Positions 1 through 8,594 of a stretch of 36,761 bases of DNA are shown piece after piece (position 1 is the first letter of the stretch; each line of letters starts with the position of its first letter). A program made the translations under genes and the position numbers. Under the pieces are notes generated by a model. It had not been told where the DNA came from, ran no database searches, and worked only from the letters and a program-made list of their open reading frames with translations. The DNA is from Capnocytophaga sp. (GTDB taxonomy: Bacteria > Bacteroidota > Bacteroidia > Flavobacteriales > Flavobacteriaceae): NCBI RefSeq assembly GCF_030532915.1, contig NZ_JAUNKD010000026.1, forward strand, positions 1 through 36,761, read 5' to 3'.

Positions 1-2
1 GC

Positions 3-2228
3 GATTGGAAGCAAATCAATGACCCGAAACTGAAAATAGGATTTTTTGAAGGGCAGGATGAAGGGCAAATGTACTCTTTGAAAAATTCTCCAATGATGGT
101 CAAACGTTATATAGAGTATTTCCGTTGCACAAGAAAACGAAGAGGCACAATACATTCGGATTCCGATAAAGTTGACGTTTATGCGGAAAATATTGAAATT
201 GGAGGAAAAAAATATACTAAAATTGAAATAGAATTTTTAGGAAAAAATAACCAAGAGTTTAAAAATAGTTTTTCACCAAAAGACTATCAAAATGATAGCA
301 AAGAAATTGACAATAGCTTTACCAATAAAACTATTGTTACGCTGGGAAAAACCATTCGGTTTACGTTGTATCCTAAAAATAATTTTGATTTGATAGGTTA
401 TCTTTATTCAAACGACAAGTCGCATACAGAAGCTATCAAACGAGATTTTGTGAATTTTGTCAATAAAAAGACTGAAAAAGAGGTTGTTGAATACGTCAAT
501 ACAATAGACGTTTGTACACTTTCAGAACTTGATTTTGAACCAATAAAAGAAGCTCTGATTGTATTGACTAAAAATGCTATTGATAAAGATAAGTCCGAAG
601 CAATTCTAAGATTGATAAGTTCTATTTCTGAAAAGGATTATTCTGACTTTTTCGCTCTATTAGAAGCAAATAACAATCAAATAATCAAGAAGTTAATTAA
701 CGACCTTAATGACGCCATTGTTGTAGGGAACAATTATTATAGCCAATTTGTTAATACGCTGGTTCAGATGTTTGTTTCTAACCCAAATACTTGGTTATGG
801 AAACTTCCAAAAGATGAAAATGCTGTTGCTGAGTATTTTACAAATCATTATTTAAGAAGAACTGAAGTCAAAATAACCAATATTGAAGAATTAATTAATG
901 GAAATTCTCAAATTATCTGGCAAAGTTTTTACTATGACAAAGAAACAGGAAACATTACTATTCAGCAAAATGTAAGTAAAATACAAGCCCTTGGGGGGAT
1001 AAATGGCAAAGTGGCATATGCCCCAGCAGGAGCTCCTCAACTATTGAATAACACACAGGTTAGCCCTCTGTCGCCGGTTTTGTTTGATTATAGCCAAGGC
1101 GAAATACAGCCGATTAAAATATTGTTAGACAATGCCGGATATAGTACCGGTGATTTGGGGATTGTTCCGGCACTATTTTTGCAATTTGGATATGATAAGA
1201 TAAAAGCAAAAACGATTGAAAAAACAACCTTATTGGCATTAAACGGGCTTACGATATACGCGCAATTGCCTGCGGTGATACAGGGAGCCACAATGACCAA
1301 AAGACTTTGGGCTGCCGCCGAAGTAGCCGCTGCTGTGGGGGATATTGTCGTAAATACTGCCAATGTGTCTCCTGAAATAAAACAAGTTGTAGACACCTAC
1401 AACTTGACAATGGGTGCCATTGGGCTTAAAAATTTAGGTAAGGGTGTTGTTAATTTTAGCAAAGGGTTAAGCAACGATATACTTGTAGCGTTAAAAGAAA
1501 ATAAAGGTTTACGAAATTTTCTGACAAACAAGTATTTAGAGTACAGGATTGCTATTACCAAGCTTAAAAATACTGATGAATGGGGAAAACTTTCACCTAA
1601 TGTACGAAAAGAAATTGTACAACAAGAAAAAACATTTATAGAACTTGCCGATGCTCGTAACATCCCTAATGATAATTGGGGAATAAAAGGTGTCTTTATC
1701 AATGGGAAAACAAGTGAAGATATTTTAAGCATCCCAAAAGGACAAAGACCAGCCCCTGAAACTTATTTAAGTGCAAGTTATATAAGGGAGCATTTGGCTA
1801 AGTTTGAGAAAGAGGGAGGTGCTTTTATTATAAGATTAAGAGATTTGGATAATCCTAAATATATCTCGATTGCTCCAAGAAAATTTATTGGTTTAAAAAG
1901 TGATATGGATGCCATTTTAAGTAAATATAAAAACAGTGGAAATAATTTAAATGTGTTAATTAAAGAATTAGATTTGGGAGATGATTATTTTAAATCTGGT
2001 GATGAAGTTTTTTATGTTGTTGTTAAGTCCGATAAGGGATTTAAGTTTAATATACCTGACGGAAATGAAGGAGGAGCGTATGAAGGACTATGGATACCAG
2101 GTGGATATACAAAACACGGCACAAGAGAAGCGGTTATTTCCAATTCGGCGAATTACTTCCATAATAACAATATTGAGGAATTTATTGCGATTTTTGGTAA
2201 AGATAATGTAACAAAAATAAAACAATGA
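3..2228 (+). CDS. C-terminal part of polymorphic-toxin-like protein (5' end outside window)
   Basis: The reading frame is open to the left edge of the window, so the ATG at 69 is probably internal and the gene is partial. Counting from that ATG, residues about 360-440 are hydrophobic and Ala/Gly-rich, resembling the membrane-interacting pre-toxin segment of large secreted toxins. Residues 563-719 form a compact C-terminal domain that starts near PETYLSASYI and ends with a conserved block around residues 660-690 (NIPDGNEGG, then GLWIPGGYT, then EAVI). That block recurs three times downstream, each time before a small gene, which is typical of a variable toxin tip with displaced tip copies. The stop overlaps the next gene's start as ATGA, as expected for toxin and immunity. 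I do not recognise the toxin family and cannot name its activity. The secretion route is unknown because the N-terminus is missing. Confidence 0.7.
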   Translation, partial: DWKQINDPKLKIGFFEGQDEGQMYSLKNSPMMVKRYIEYFRCTRKRRGTIHSDSDKVDVYAENIEIGGKKYTKIEIEFLGKNNQEFKNSFSPKDYQNDSKEIDNSFTNKTIVTLGKTIRFTLYPKNNFDLIGYLYSNDKSHTEAIKRDFVNFVNKKTEKEVVEYVNTIDVCTLSELDFEPIKEALIVLTKNAIDKDKSEAILRLISSISEKDYSDFFALLEANNNQIIKKLINDLNDAIVVGNNYYSQFVNTLVQMFVSNPNTWLWKLPKDENAVAEYFTNHYLRRTEVKITNIEELINGNSQIIWQSFYYDKETGNITIQQNVSKIQALGGINGKVAYAPAGAPQLLNNTQVSPLSPVLFDYSQGEIQPIKILLDNAGYSTGDLGIVPALFLQFGYDKIKAKTIEKTTLLALNGLTIYAQLPAVIQGATMTKRLWAAAEVAAAVGDIVVNTANVSPEIKQVVDTYNLTMGAIGLKNLGKGVVNFSKGLSNDILVALKENKGLRNFLTNKYLEYRIAITKLKNTDEWGKLSPNVRKEIVQQEKTFIELADARNIPNDNWGIKGVFINGKTSEDILSIPKGQRPAPETYLSASYIREHLAKFEKEGGAFIIRLRDLDNPKYISIAPRKFIGLKSDMDAILSKYKNSGNNLNVLIKELDLGDDYFKSGDEVFYVVVKSDKGFKFNIPDGNEGGAYEGLWIPGGYTKHGTREAVISNSANYFHNNNIEEFIAIFGKDNVTKIKQ

Positions 2229-2659
2229 ATAATTATAGAAAAGCCATAGAAAAAAATGAAACAACTGATTTTTTATTAGGGAAAGGCGATTATTATATCC
2301 ATAATAAAGATTATGATGATCACGATATTACAGCCACATATATGGATATTTTTAACTATGGGAAAGAGGTAGGAGAGATAAAAATGTATGAACAAGTAAG
2401 TTATGATTTGTTCTCAATACTAAAAAAAAATGATCTTAATATTAATGAATACACAAATCTATTTGGTTTTATATTCTTTTATTTTAAATACAAGTTTGGC
2501 TATAAGAAACTTAAAAATGATTGGGAATTTTCTAACTCGTTAAAAAAACTTTTTATGGATTGTTTTTGTTCCTTGAAAAGGCAATATGATATGAGTAATG
2601 TTATCAGAATCAATACTATCATAAAAGAAAAGTATGATTATACATTTTTGGACATATAA
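2225..2659 (+). CDS. putative immunity protein to the upstream toxin tip
   Basis: This 144-residue protein has no signal peptide or membrane segment and is rich in Lys, Asp, Tyr and Phe. Its ATG overlaps the stop of the toxin-like gene by four bases (ATGA), so the two are translationally coupled. That arrangement is standard for a polymorphic toxin and its cognate immunity protein, and the immunity role is inferred from position alone. I do not recognise its family. Base composition is as AT-rich as the surrounding cassettes, unlike the core genes from 4562 onward. Confidence 0.6.
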   Translation: MNNYRKAIEKNETTDFLLGKGDYYIHNKDYDDHDITATYMDIFNYGKEVGEIKMYEQVSYDLFSILKKNDLNINEYTNLFGFIFFYFKYKFGYKKLKNDWEFSNSLKKLFMDCFCSLKRQYDMSNVIRINTIIKEKYDYTFLDI

Positions 2660-2712
2660 ATGATTTCAGAGGAAAGTTTTGCAAGTCTTAGATTGTCTTT
2701 ACTTTGCATTCT

Positions 2713-2943
2713 GTAATAGAAGTAGTATTTTTGTTCAAAGCAGACAGAGGCGAACTATGAGCGAAGCCTTTTGTTAATGAATTTGGGACGAATGATTTAT
2801 GGTTGCCGGGAGGTAAAACATCGGGAGGATATAAAGAAGCAGTCTTGTTAAATAAAAACAACTCTCTTACACCAATAATACATAATCAAAGTATCGAATT
2901 TCTTAAAAATCAATTTAAATGTGAGAAAATAACAAATTTATAA
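2713..2943 (+). pseudogene. orphan toxin-tail fragment 1
   Basis: Translated in the frame ending at the TAA of 2941-2943, this stretch reads VFLFKADRGEL, a TGA stop (2758-2760), then FVNEFGTNDLWLPGGKTSGG and a short tail. It aligns with VVVKSDKGFKFNIPDGNEGG and GLWIPGGYT of the intact toxin tip at 1755-2228. It has no obvious start and one in-frame stop, so it is a displaced, silent tip copy. It ends 3 bp before the next immunity-like gene, matching the tip-plus-immunity cassette pattern. Confidence 0.65.
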
Positions 2944-2946
2944 AAT

Positions 2947-3303
2947 ATGACTAATAAAGAGTTAATAAAAATATTGCAATGTACTAATACAGATTATTCT
3001 GACCCATTTGCAAAAAACTATATTTCTTGGAATGTACTTGATAAAGGATTAGAGAATAGTTTAATTTGGATTTTAAATGTCAACTCTTCCAATAATGATT
3101 GTACAATGATGGAATATCCTACAGATGAAAACTATTGGTCTATTGATTACCCAATATCATTGGAATATTATCCATATAACGATTGTGATATTTATAAGAA
3201 TATACTTTACAATACTTTTTATTTCATTTACACGGAATGGGGAGGACATTCACCTGAAAGGAGATGTAGATTAATTCAAGAACATTTAATCGTAGATAAA
3301 TAA
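2947..3303 (+). CDS. putative orphan immunity protein
   Basis: This 118-residue acidic protein, rich in Tyr, Asn and Asp, has no signal peptide. It starts 3 bp after orphan toxin-tail fragment 1. I do not recognise the family, and its sequence does not resemble the immunity candidates at 2225 or 3475. The immunity role is inferred from its place behind a toxin-tip remnant. It appears intact although the toxin fragment before it is broken, which fits retention of protection against sibling toxins. Confidence 0.5.
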   Translation: MTNKELIKILQCTNTDYSDPFAKNYISWNVLDKGLENSLIWILNVNSSNNDCTMMEYPTDENYWSIDYPISLEYYPYNDCDIYKNILYNTFYFIYTEWGGHSPERRCRLIQEHLIVDK

Positions 3304-3304
3304 A

Positions 3305-3478
3305 AGCTTAGGGAAGGATACTCCCAAAGAATTGAATTTACGAATCTCTTCTGGAAATGAAGGAGGTTCAAACGAATTATGATTGCCTGGAGGTCTTTTA
3401 CCAAAAGGATATAAAGAGGCTATTATTGATCGAATTCCAAAAGGAAAATATACAGAAAATTTAGTAGAAATAAAATGA
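3305..3478 (+). pseudogene. orphan toxin-tail fragment 2
   Basis: The frame begins just after the preceding immunity stop and reads LGKDTPKELNLRISSGNEGG, SNEL, a TGA stop (3380-3382), then LPGGLLPKGYKEAIIDRIP and ends at TGA 3476-3478. The internal TGA sits exactly where the intact tip and the other copies have Trp in LW(I/L)PGG, so a single TGG to TGA change broke it. Its terminal TGA overlaps the next ATG as ATGA, the same junction as the intact toxin and immunity pair at 2225. Confidence 0.7.
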
Positions 3479-3702
3479 AACAAGAAATAATTAAAAAAAA
3501 ATGGGATTATAGCTTTTATATAGAGGACGATAAATATATTCTATCCGTGATTTGCGGTAGTGTTGCATTATATGAAGTTAAGATACAATTAAATTTTAAA
3601 GAAATAGAAACTTTTAATGTAGAAGGAGAAAGTTACATAATTAAACTAGTTAAGGAGATTCAATATTCCCCCAGTAAGTTTACTCACAGAAATATTATGT
3701 AA
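3475..3702 (+). CDS. putative immunity protein, paralogue of the gene at 3946
   Basis: This 75-residue protein overlaps toxin-tail fragment 2 by ATGA. It opens with MKQEIIKKKWDYSFYIEDD followed by KYILSV, and aligns along its length with the 78-residue protein at 3946-4182 (VKRWDYILYEINEKKILTV). The shared core is a K-(K/R)-W-D-Y segment, an acidic turn and a beta-like ILSV/ILTV strand. I do not recognise a named family. The paralogy shows that fragments 2 and 3 belong to one toxin-immunity family with diverged partners. Confidence 0.5.
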   Translation: MKQEIIKKKWDYSFYIEDDKYILSVICGSVALYEVKIQLNFKEIETFNVEGESYIIKLVKEIQYSPSKFTHRNIM

Positions 3703-3704
3703 TT

Positions 3705-3998
3705 ACAACATTTAAGAAATTAGATGTTCCTATTAAGTAGTTACAAGGAGGAGAAGTAATGAGAATTGATTTTAAGTTATCTGATAAATACAAAGTAGAG
3801 ATGCCTTGTGGAAATGAATTTGGAGCTAATAGTCTTTGGCTTCCAGGAGGCAAATTGCCAGAAGGAAATCTAGAAGCAATTATAAGAACAGAAGGAATGG
3901 TAAAAGATATTAATTATGTAATACAAGGATATAAATTAGAATATTATGGGAGAAATCAGAGAATTATACGTAAAAAGATGGGACTATATTTTATATGA
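3705..3998 (+). pseudogene. orphan toxin-tail fragment 3, possibly translated from 3759
   Basis: The frame starts just after the preceding immunity stop. It reads FKKLDVPIK, a TAG stop (3738-3740), LQGGEVMRIDFKLSDKYKVE, then CGNEFGANSLWLPGGKLPEG and EAII. It aligns with the intact tip from KELDLGDDYFKSGDEV through NIPDGNEGG. An ATG at 3759, preceded by an unusually good Shine-Dalgarno-like AAGGAGGAG, would give a 79-residue protein that skips the stop. The reading frame runs 53 bp into the next gene rather than ending in an ATGA overlap, so the original end of the toxin is probably lost by frameshift. Confidence 0.55.
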
Positions 3999-4182
3999 AA
4001 TTAATGAAAAAAAAATATTAACAGTAATGTTTTTTTCCTCTTACATTGATTATGCGAGAAGCTTCTATTTGAAGGAGGAAGAACTTAAATTGAATTATGA
4101 TGAGTTATCTATTCTTGCAGAAAAAATTAGATTTCATTATGATAATTATAGGGATAGAGAAATTATTCCTCCTATCCAATAA
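3946..4182 (+). CDS. putative immunity protein, paralogue of the gene at 3475
   Basis: This is a 78-residue protein without a signal peptide. It begins MGEIRELYVKRWDYILYE and aligns with the 75-residue product at 3475-3702, and the pair shares the W-D-Y core and spacing. It overlaps the 3' end of toxin-tail fragment 3 in another frame. An immunity role is inferred from that position and from the paralogy. No enzyme motif is visible. Confidence 0.5.
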   Translation: MGEIRELYVKRWDYILYEINEKKILTVMFFSSYIDYARSFYLKEEELKLNYDELSILAEKIRFHYDNYRDREIIPPIQ

Positions 4183-4245
4183 TAAAAGAAGTAGAATTTA
4201 TAACATCTACTAGATGAGATGGTTGCAAGACATTTAGAGTGGTAA

Positions 4246-4575
4246 ACATTAACCACAAAACTTGATAACCTAACCAATGCCGAAAAACAACTCATCACCC
4301 AACACGAAAAGATTTGGAAAACGTTATTAGGGATTTTACCTAAAAATACTTATTTATACAACCCTAATATGGCTGAAAATGTACGAAATGCCATAACAAA
4401 TTCAGGGGTAAGTATGGAAAAGTTTGTAAATGTAAATTACAAAGTCTCTCACAGTATGGCAAGTGCTCGTTGCGACGTATGATAAGACGGAGAAAAACGT
4501 AGTGGTTGCCAGTGAGGAGATACTCAATAACAATTTAAAACGACTTAGGTATAAAACCTTATTAATCAAGCGACT
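4246..4575 (+). pseudogene. frameshifted remnant of an unrecognised protein
   Basis: No start codon is apparent. One frame runs from 4246 to a TGA at 4480-4482 and reads like real protein (AEKQLITQHEKIWKTLLGIL, then MAENVRNAITNSGVSMEKF). Shifting by one base near 4470 continues plausibly as ATYDKTEKNVVVASEEIL and LKRLRYKTL to the edge of the convergent peptidase gene. This looks like one frameshifted piece of a larger protein, perhaps from the linker or tip of another toxin. The family is not recognised. The stretch 4183-4245 between it and the last immunity gene shows nothing I can identify. Confidence 0.35.
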
Positions 4576-5539
4576 GACTTTCTTGGGTTGACACGCGCAA
4601 CATTTCGGCGTATTCATCAGGGGTTAAATTTCCGTAGTAGAAATGAATCGGGTTGATATGCTCACCGTCTTTGATAATTTCATAATGCAAATGCGGCGCT
4701 TGTGAACGCCCCGTATTACCGACAAACCCAATGAGGTCGCCCCGCTTTACCTTCTGCCCTACTTTGACATTGTAATCGTGTAAATGAGCGTACAAACTCA
4801 CGTAGCCGTAACCGTGGTCGATGCGTATGTGCTTTCCGTAACCCGATGAGGCATCGTCAGCCCGCGTTACCACACCATCGCCGGAAGCGTAAATTGGCGT
4901 ACCTTGCGGAGCGGTAAAGTCCATTCCGTTATGAAATTTACGCGCCTTTGTAAAAGGGTCGCTACGCCAACCAAAACCCGATGCCATCCGTGTTAAATCT
5001 TTATTATCAACCGGTTGAATTGCCGGAATGGAAGCCAAAAAGTTTTCTTTTTCTTTTGATAGTTCTGCAATTTCGTCCAACGATTTGGATTGTATCACCA
5101 ATTGCTTTTGCAAAATTTCCAAACGCTTGGTGGTGCTGATAATCAATTTTGAGTTTTCAAAATTTTCCAAATGCTCATAACGATTTACCCCTCCAAATCC
5201 GCTTTTGCGTTGCTCCTCCGGAATCGGAGCTGCCTCAAAATAAAGCCGATACATATTATTGTCGCGCTCTTGAATATTTGCCAGCACCTCTTCCATATGC
5301 TCCATTTTTTTATTCAAAATCCGAAAATTGGTTTCATATTGCTTAATTTCACGTTGCAACGAAACCTCCCGCGGGGTATAAAAAAATCGGGTATTGACCA
5401 TCAAAAACATCGCAATCGAACCAAAAAGAGCCGCCGCCACCAAAAATAAAAGGGCATTGCGCACTTTGGTGCGTTTGCGTTTTATGATTCGTTTGTATGA
5501 TAACGTTTCCGGGTCGTAATAATATTTTATTTTCTTCAT
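4562..5539 (-). CDS. M23 family metallopeptidase (LytM-type murein endopeptidase)
   Basis: This 325-residue protein has a basic cytoplasmic N-terminus, one membrane segment (about residues 27-48), a coiled-coil-like stretch (about 55-165), and a C-terminal M23 domain from about residue 185. Zinc ligands are visible as H203 and D207 in HNGMD and H285 in HLHYE, with H252 in the AHLH motif also in place, so the enzyme should be active. The family cleaves peptide cross-links in peptidoglycan, and the topology puts the domain in the periplasm. It is transcribed divergently from alaS and converges on the decayed accessory region. A possible -7 box (CAAAATTA on the + strand at 5621-5628) lies 82 bp upstream, with only a weak -33 element. 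Confidence 0.9.
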   Translation of the reverse strand: MKKIKYYYDPETLSYKRIIKRKRTKVRNALLFLVAAALFGSIAMFLMVNTRFFYTPREVSLQREIKQYETNFRILNKKMEHMEEVLANIQERDNNMYRLYFEAAPIPEEQRKSGFGGVNRYEHLENFENSKLIISTTKRLEILQKQLVIQSKSLDEIAELSKEKENFLASIPAIQPVDNKDLTRMASGFGWRSDPFTKARKFHNGMDFTAPQGTPIYASGDGVVTRADDASSGYGKHIRIDHGYGYVSLYAHLHDYNVKVGQKVKRGDLIGFVGNTGRSQAPHLHYEIIKDGEHINPIHFYYGNLTPDEYAEMLRVSTQESQSLD

Positions 5540-5769
5540 AACTCTCGGTTGAAAAGCAAATTCGGCAATAAAAACGGATATAAATCCTGTGATATCACAT
5601 CTAAAAAATCACCGAAACGACAAAATTAAAAATTTTTCAGCACAAAAATGCGTATTTTGCAAATATTTTTCACTCCTGTAACTATTTTCATACGAAAAGT
5701 GTGTCCTGATAAAATTCCCATCGCAAAAAAATATAACGCATTGGCATCGTAATTCTTAATAATTATTTC

Positions 5770-5777
5770 TATTTTTG
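5770..5777 (+). promoter_or_regulatory. -7 promoter box for alaS
   Basis: TATTTTTG matches the flavobacterial -7 consensus TAnnTTTG and lies 63 bp before the alaS ATG at 5841. A TTG at 5741-5743 could be the -33 element, although the spacing is long. Because the box covers the ATG at 5775, that upstream in-frame ATG cannot be the translated start. Confidence 0.5.
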
Positions 5778-5840
5778 CCGAAAAAATTTACTAAAATAAG
5801 ATTAACACATTCTTTTACTTCATCAAAAGAACGCAATTCT

Positions 5841-8474
5841 ATGACGTCACAAGAAATTAGACAAAAATTTTTAGATTTTTTCCAAAGCAAAGGGCATACC
5901 ATTGTGCCTTCTGCCCCGATGGTTATCAAAAACGACCCCACTTTGTTGTTTACAAATGCGGGAATGAACCAATTTAAAGAATATTTTTTAGGCAACGGAA
6001 AGCCCACCAGCAAACGCATTGCCGACACTCAAAAATGCTTGCGTGTTTCAGGTAAACACAATGATTTAGAGGAAGTTGGAAAAGACACCTATCACCACAC
6101 GATGTTCGAAATGCTCGGCAACTGGTCGTTTGGTGATTATTTTAAGAAAGAAGCCATCAGTTGGGCGTGGGAACTGCTTACCGAAGTGTACAGAATCCCC
6201 AAAGACCGACTCTATGTAACTGTTTTTGAAGGAAGTAAAGAAGACAACGTGCCTTTCGACCAAGAATCGTACGACATCTGGAAAACCCTCATCGAACCTG
6301 ACAGAATTCTGTTAGGAAACAAAAAAGATAACTTTTGGGAAATGGGCGACCAAGGTCCTTGTGGTCCTTGCACCGAAATTCACGTTGATATACGTTCCAA
6401 TGACGAACGACAAAAAATCTCGGGTAAAGACTTGGTAAACAACGACCATCCGCAAGTGATTGAAATCTGGAACAACGTCTTTATGGAGTTCAACCGAAAA
6501 GCCGACGGTTCACTCGAAAAATTGCCCGCTCAACACGTGGATACGGGTATGGGCTTCGAGCGACTTTGTATGGTCTTGCAGGGCGTGCAATCCAATTACG
6601 ACACCGATGTGTTTACGCCACTGATTCACAAAATTGAGGAAATTACCCAAAGTAAATACGTCGTAGGAAACAACGTGTCAGCTGAACAAGAGCAAATTAA
6701 CATCGCTATTCGGGTGATTGCTGACCATATTCGGGCAGTGTCATTCGCCATTGCCGACGGGCAGTTGCCATCCAACAACGGAGCGGGTTACGTTATTCGT
6801 CGTATTTTGCGTCGTGCCATTCGCTACGGGTTCACCTTCCTCGGGCAAAAAGAACCTTTCATCTATAAATTGGTAGAAACCCTTGCCCAACAGATGGGAA
6901 AAGTCTTCCCCGAAATTGAAAAACAACATTATTTGATTGAGAACGTAATCCGTGAGGAAGAAACCTCGTTTTTGCATACGCTGGAACAAGGTTTGCTGAT
7001 GCTCGACGTGATGATAAGCAACATAACCAACAAGCAACTATCCGGAAGTAAGGCGTTTGAACTTTACGACACTTATGGTTTCCCTATCGATTTAACGGCA
7101 CTTATTCTTTCCGAAAAAGGACTTACGTTAGACGAAAAAGGATTTGAAGAGAATTTGCAAAAGCAGAAGGAACGTTCACGTGCCGCCGCTCAAATCAAAG
7201 CCGACGACTGGGTAGTTTTACGTGATGATGAAGACGAAGAATTTATCGGTTACGACACCCTCGAAGCCGTTGTCCGACTGGTGAAATACCGCAAAGTTGA
7301 AAGCCAAAAAGACGGAACGTATTACCAATTGGTTTTCAACACCACGCCTTTCTATCCCGAAGGTGGCGGACAGGTGGGCGACAAAGGAACGCTACATTCC
7401 GCAAATGGTGAAGTTACCTATATTTTTGACACCAAAAAGGAAAATAATCTCATTATCCACATCAGTGAAACCCTGCCGAGCAACGTAAATGACCCGTTCA
7501 AAGCGGAAGTTCACCCGATGACGCGTTCGCTTACGCAAGCCAATCACACGGCAACCCACCTTTTGCACCAGGCGTTGCGTGAAGTGTTGGGAACGCACGT
7601 TGAACAGAAAGGCTCACGCGTAGATGCCCGTTCGCTGCGTTTTGATTTTTCGCATTTTGCCAAAGTAACCGATGAAGAAATTGCCGAGATTGAAAAGCGT
7701 GTCAATGAGCGTATTCATCAGCAAATCAGCCTGCAAGAACACCGCAATATCCCGATTCAGCAGGCGCTCGACTCCGGAGCGATGGCACTTTTTGGCGAGA
7801 AATACGGCGACAAAGTGCGTATGATTCAATTTGCTGATAGTAAGGAACTTTGTGGCGGAACGCACGTTAAAAACACATCGGACATTTGGTTCTTTAAAAT
7901 AATTTCGGAAGGTGCCGTAGCTTCGGGCGTTCGCCGTATCGAAGCCATTACCAAAGAAACCGCCTTGGAATACTTTAAAGAACAGGAAAATATGGTAAAA
8001 GAGTTGCGTGTACTGCTCAAAAACGCACAAGACCCTTTGAAAGCCGTATCGCATTTACAAGCTGAAAATCTGCGTTTGACCAAAGAAATCGAGGAATTGA
8101 AACGTCAGCAGGCAAAAAACCTAAAATCGGAACTTAAATCGGAGTTTAAATCTGTAAACGGAATCAATTCTTTAATAAAACGATTGGATTTAGACCTTGC
8201 TTCCCTCAAAGATTTGGCGTTTCAGTTGGGGAATGAAGTCGAAAAAACGTTCATTCTTTTCGGAGCTACACAAGAAGCGGGTAAAGCGCTGTTGTTGTGC
8301 TACATTTCCAAAGATTTGGTAGCCGACAAAGGTTTAGATGCCGGCAAAATTGTTCGCGAACTCGGGAAATACATACACGGCGGCGGCGGCGGGCAACCTT
8401 TCTTCGCAACGGCCGGCGGTAAAAACCCTGACGGCATTGCTCAGGCGCTTGAAAAAGCCGAAGAATATATATAA
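5841..8474 (+). CDS. alaS: alanine--tRNA ligase
   Basis: This 877-residue cytoplasmic enzyme charges tRNA-Ala. The start at 5841 ([19 protein letters not shown]) is the usual AlaRS N-terminus, and the longer frame from 5775 overlaps the promoter box. Domains in order are: class II aminoacylation domain ([29 protein letters not shown]), the tRNA-binding segment with [13 protein letters not shown], the editing domain with HTATHLLH and CGGTH zinc-site motifs, and a C-terminal DHHA1 domain with a glycine-rich [14 protein letters not shown]. Length is normal and every key motif is present. It stands alone, ending at a terminator shared with trpS. Confidence 0.98.
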   Translation: MTSQEIRQKFLDFFQSKGHTIVPSAPMVIKNDPTLLFTNAGMNQFKEYFLGNGKPTSKRIADTQKCLRVSGKHNDLEEVGKDTYHHTMFEMLGNWSFGDYFKKEAISWAWELLTEVYRIPKDRLYVTVFEGSKEDNVPFDQESYDIWKTLIEPDRILLGNKKDNFWEMGDQGPCGPCTEIHVDIRSNDERQKISGKDLVNNDHPQVIEIWNNVFMEFNRKADGSLEKLPAQHVDTGMGFERLCMVLQGVQSNYDTDVFTPLIHKIEEITQSKYVVGNNVSAEQEQINIAIRVIADHIRAVSFAIADGQLPSNNGAGYVIRRILRRAIRYGFTFLGQKEPFIYKLVETLAQQMGKVFPEIEKQHYLIENVIREEETSFLHTLEQGLLMLDVMISNITNKQLSGSKAFELYDTYGFPIDLTALILSEKGLTLDEKGFEENLQKQKERSRAAAQIKADDWVVLRDDEDEEFIGYDTLEAVVRLVKYRKVESQKDGTYYQLVFNTTPFYPEGGGQVGDKGTLHSANGEVTYIFDTKKENNLIIHISETLPSNVNDPFKAEVHPMTRSLTQANHTATHLLHQALREVLGTHVEQKGSRVDARSLRFDFSHFAKVTDEEIAEIEKRVNERIHQQISLQEHRNIPIQQALDSGAMALFGEKYGDKVRMIQFADSKELCGGTHVKNTSDIWFFKIISEGAVASGVRRIEAITKETALEYFKEQENMVKELRVLLKNAQDPLKAVSHLQAENLRLTKEIEELKRQQAKNLKSELKSEFKSVNGINSLIKRLDLDLASLKDLAFQLGNEVEKTFILFGATQEAGKALLLCYISKDLVADKGLDAGKIVRELGKYIHGGGGGQPFFATAGGKNPDGIAQALEKAEEYI

Positions 8475-8492
8475 TTATCTGATACACAAACT

Positions 8493-8538
8493 AAAAATGG
8501 TTTGAAATTTATTTAAACAATAATTTCAAACCATTTTT
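8493..8538. terminator. bidirectional intrinsic terminator between alaS and trpS
   Basis: There is a perfect 17-bp inverted repeat: the left arm 8493-8509 starts AAAAATGGTTTG and the right arm 8522-8538 ends CAAACCATTTTT, with a 12-nt loop. T-runs follow the stem on both strands, so it can stop the convergent alaS (+) and trpS (-) transcripts. Confidence 0.85.
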
Positions 8539-8594
8539 TTATAGATTGTCATTTAAACAAGTTCAAACTCTCAAACTATCTCAAACAAAAATCC

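Noticed and set aside
3380-3382. TGA read as tryptophan (recoding) in toxin-tail fragment 2
   Set aside because: TGA acts as a true stop in the neighbouring ATGA overlaps at 2225-2228 and 3475-3478, and the other fragments have stops at non-Trp positions.
5775-5840. N-terminal extension of alaS from ATG 5775
   Set aside because: The -7 box TATTTTTG at 5770-5777 overlaps this ATG, and the standard AlaRS N-terminus begins at 5841.
7614-8083. Long minus-strand ORFs inside alaS
   Set aside because: They are antisense shadows of a fully conserved synthetase and lack recognisable domains.
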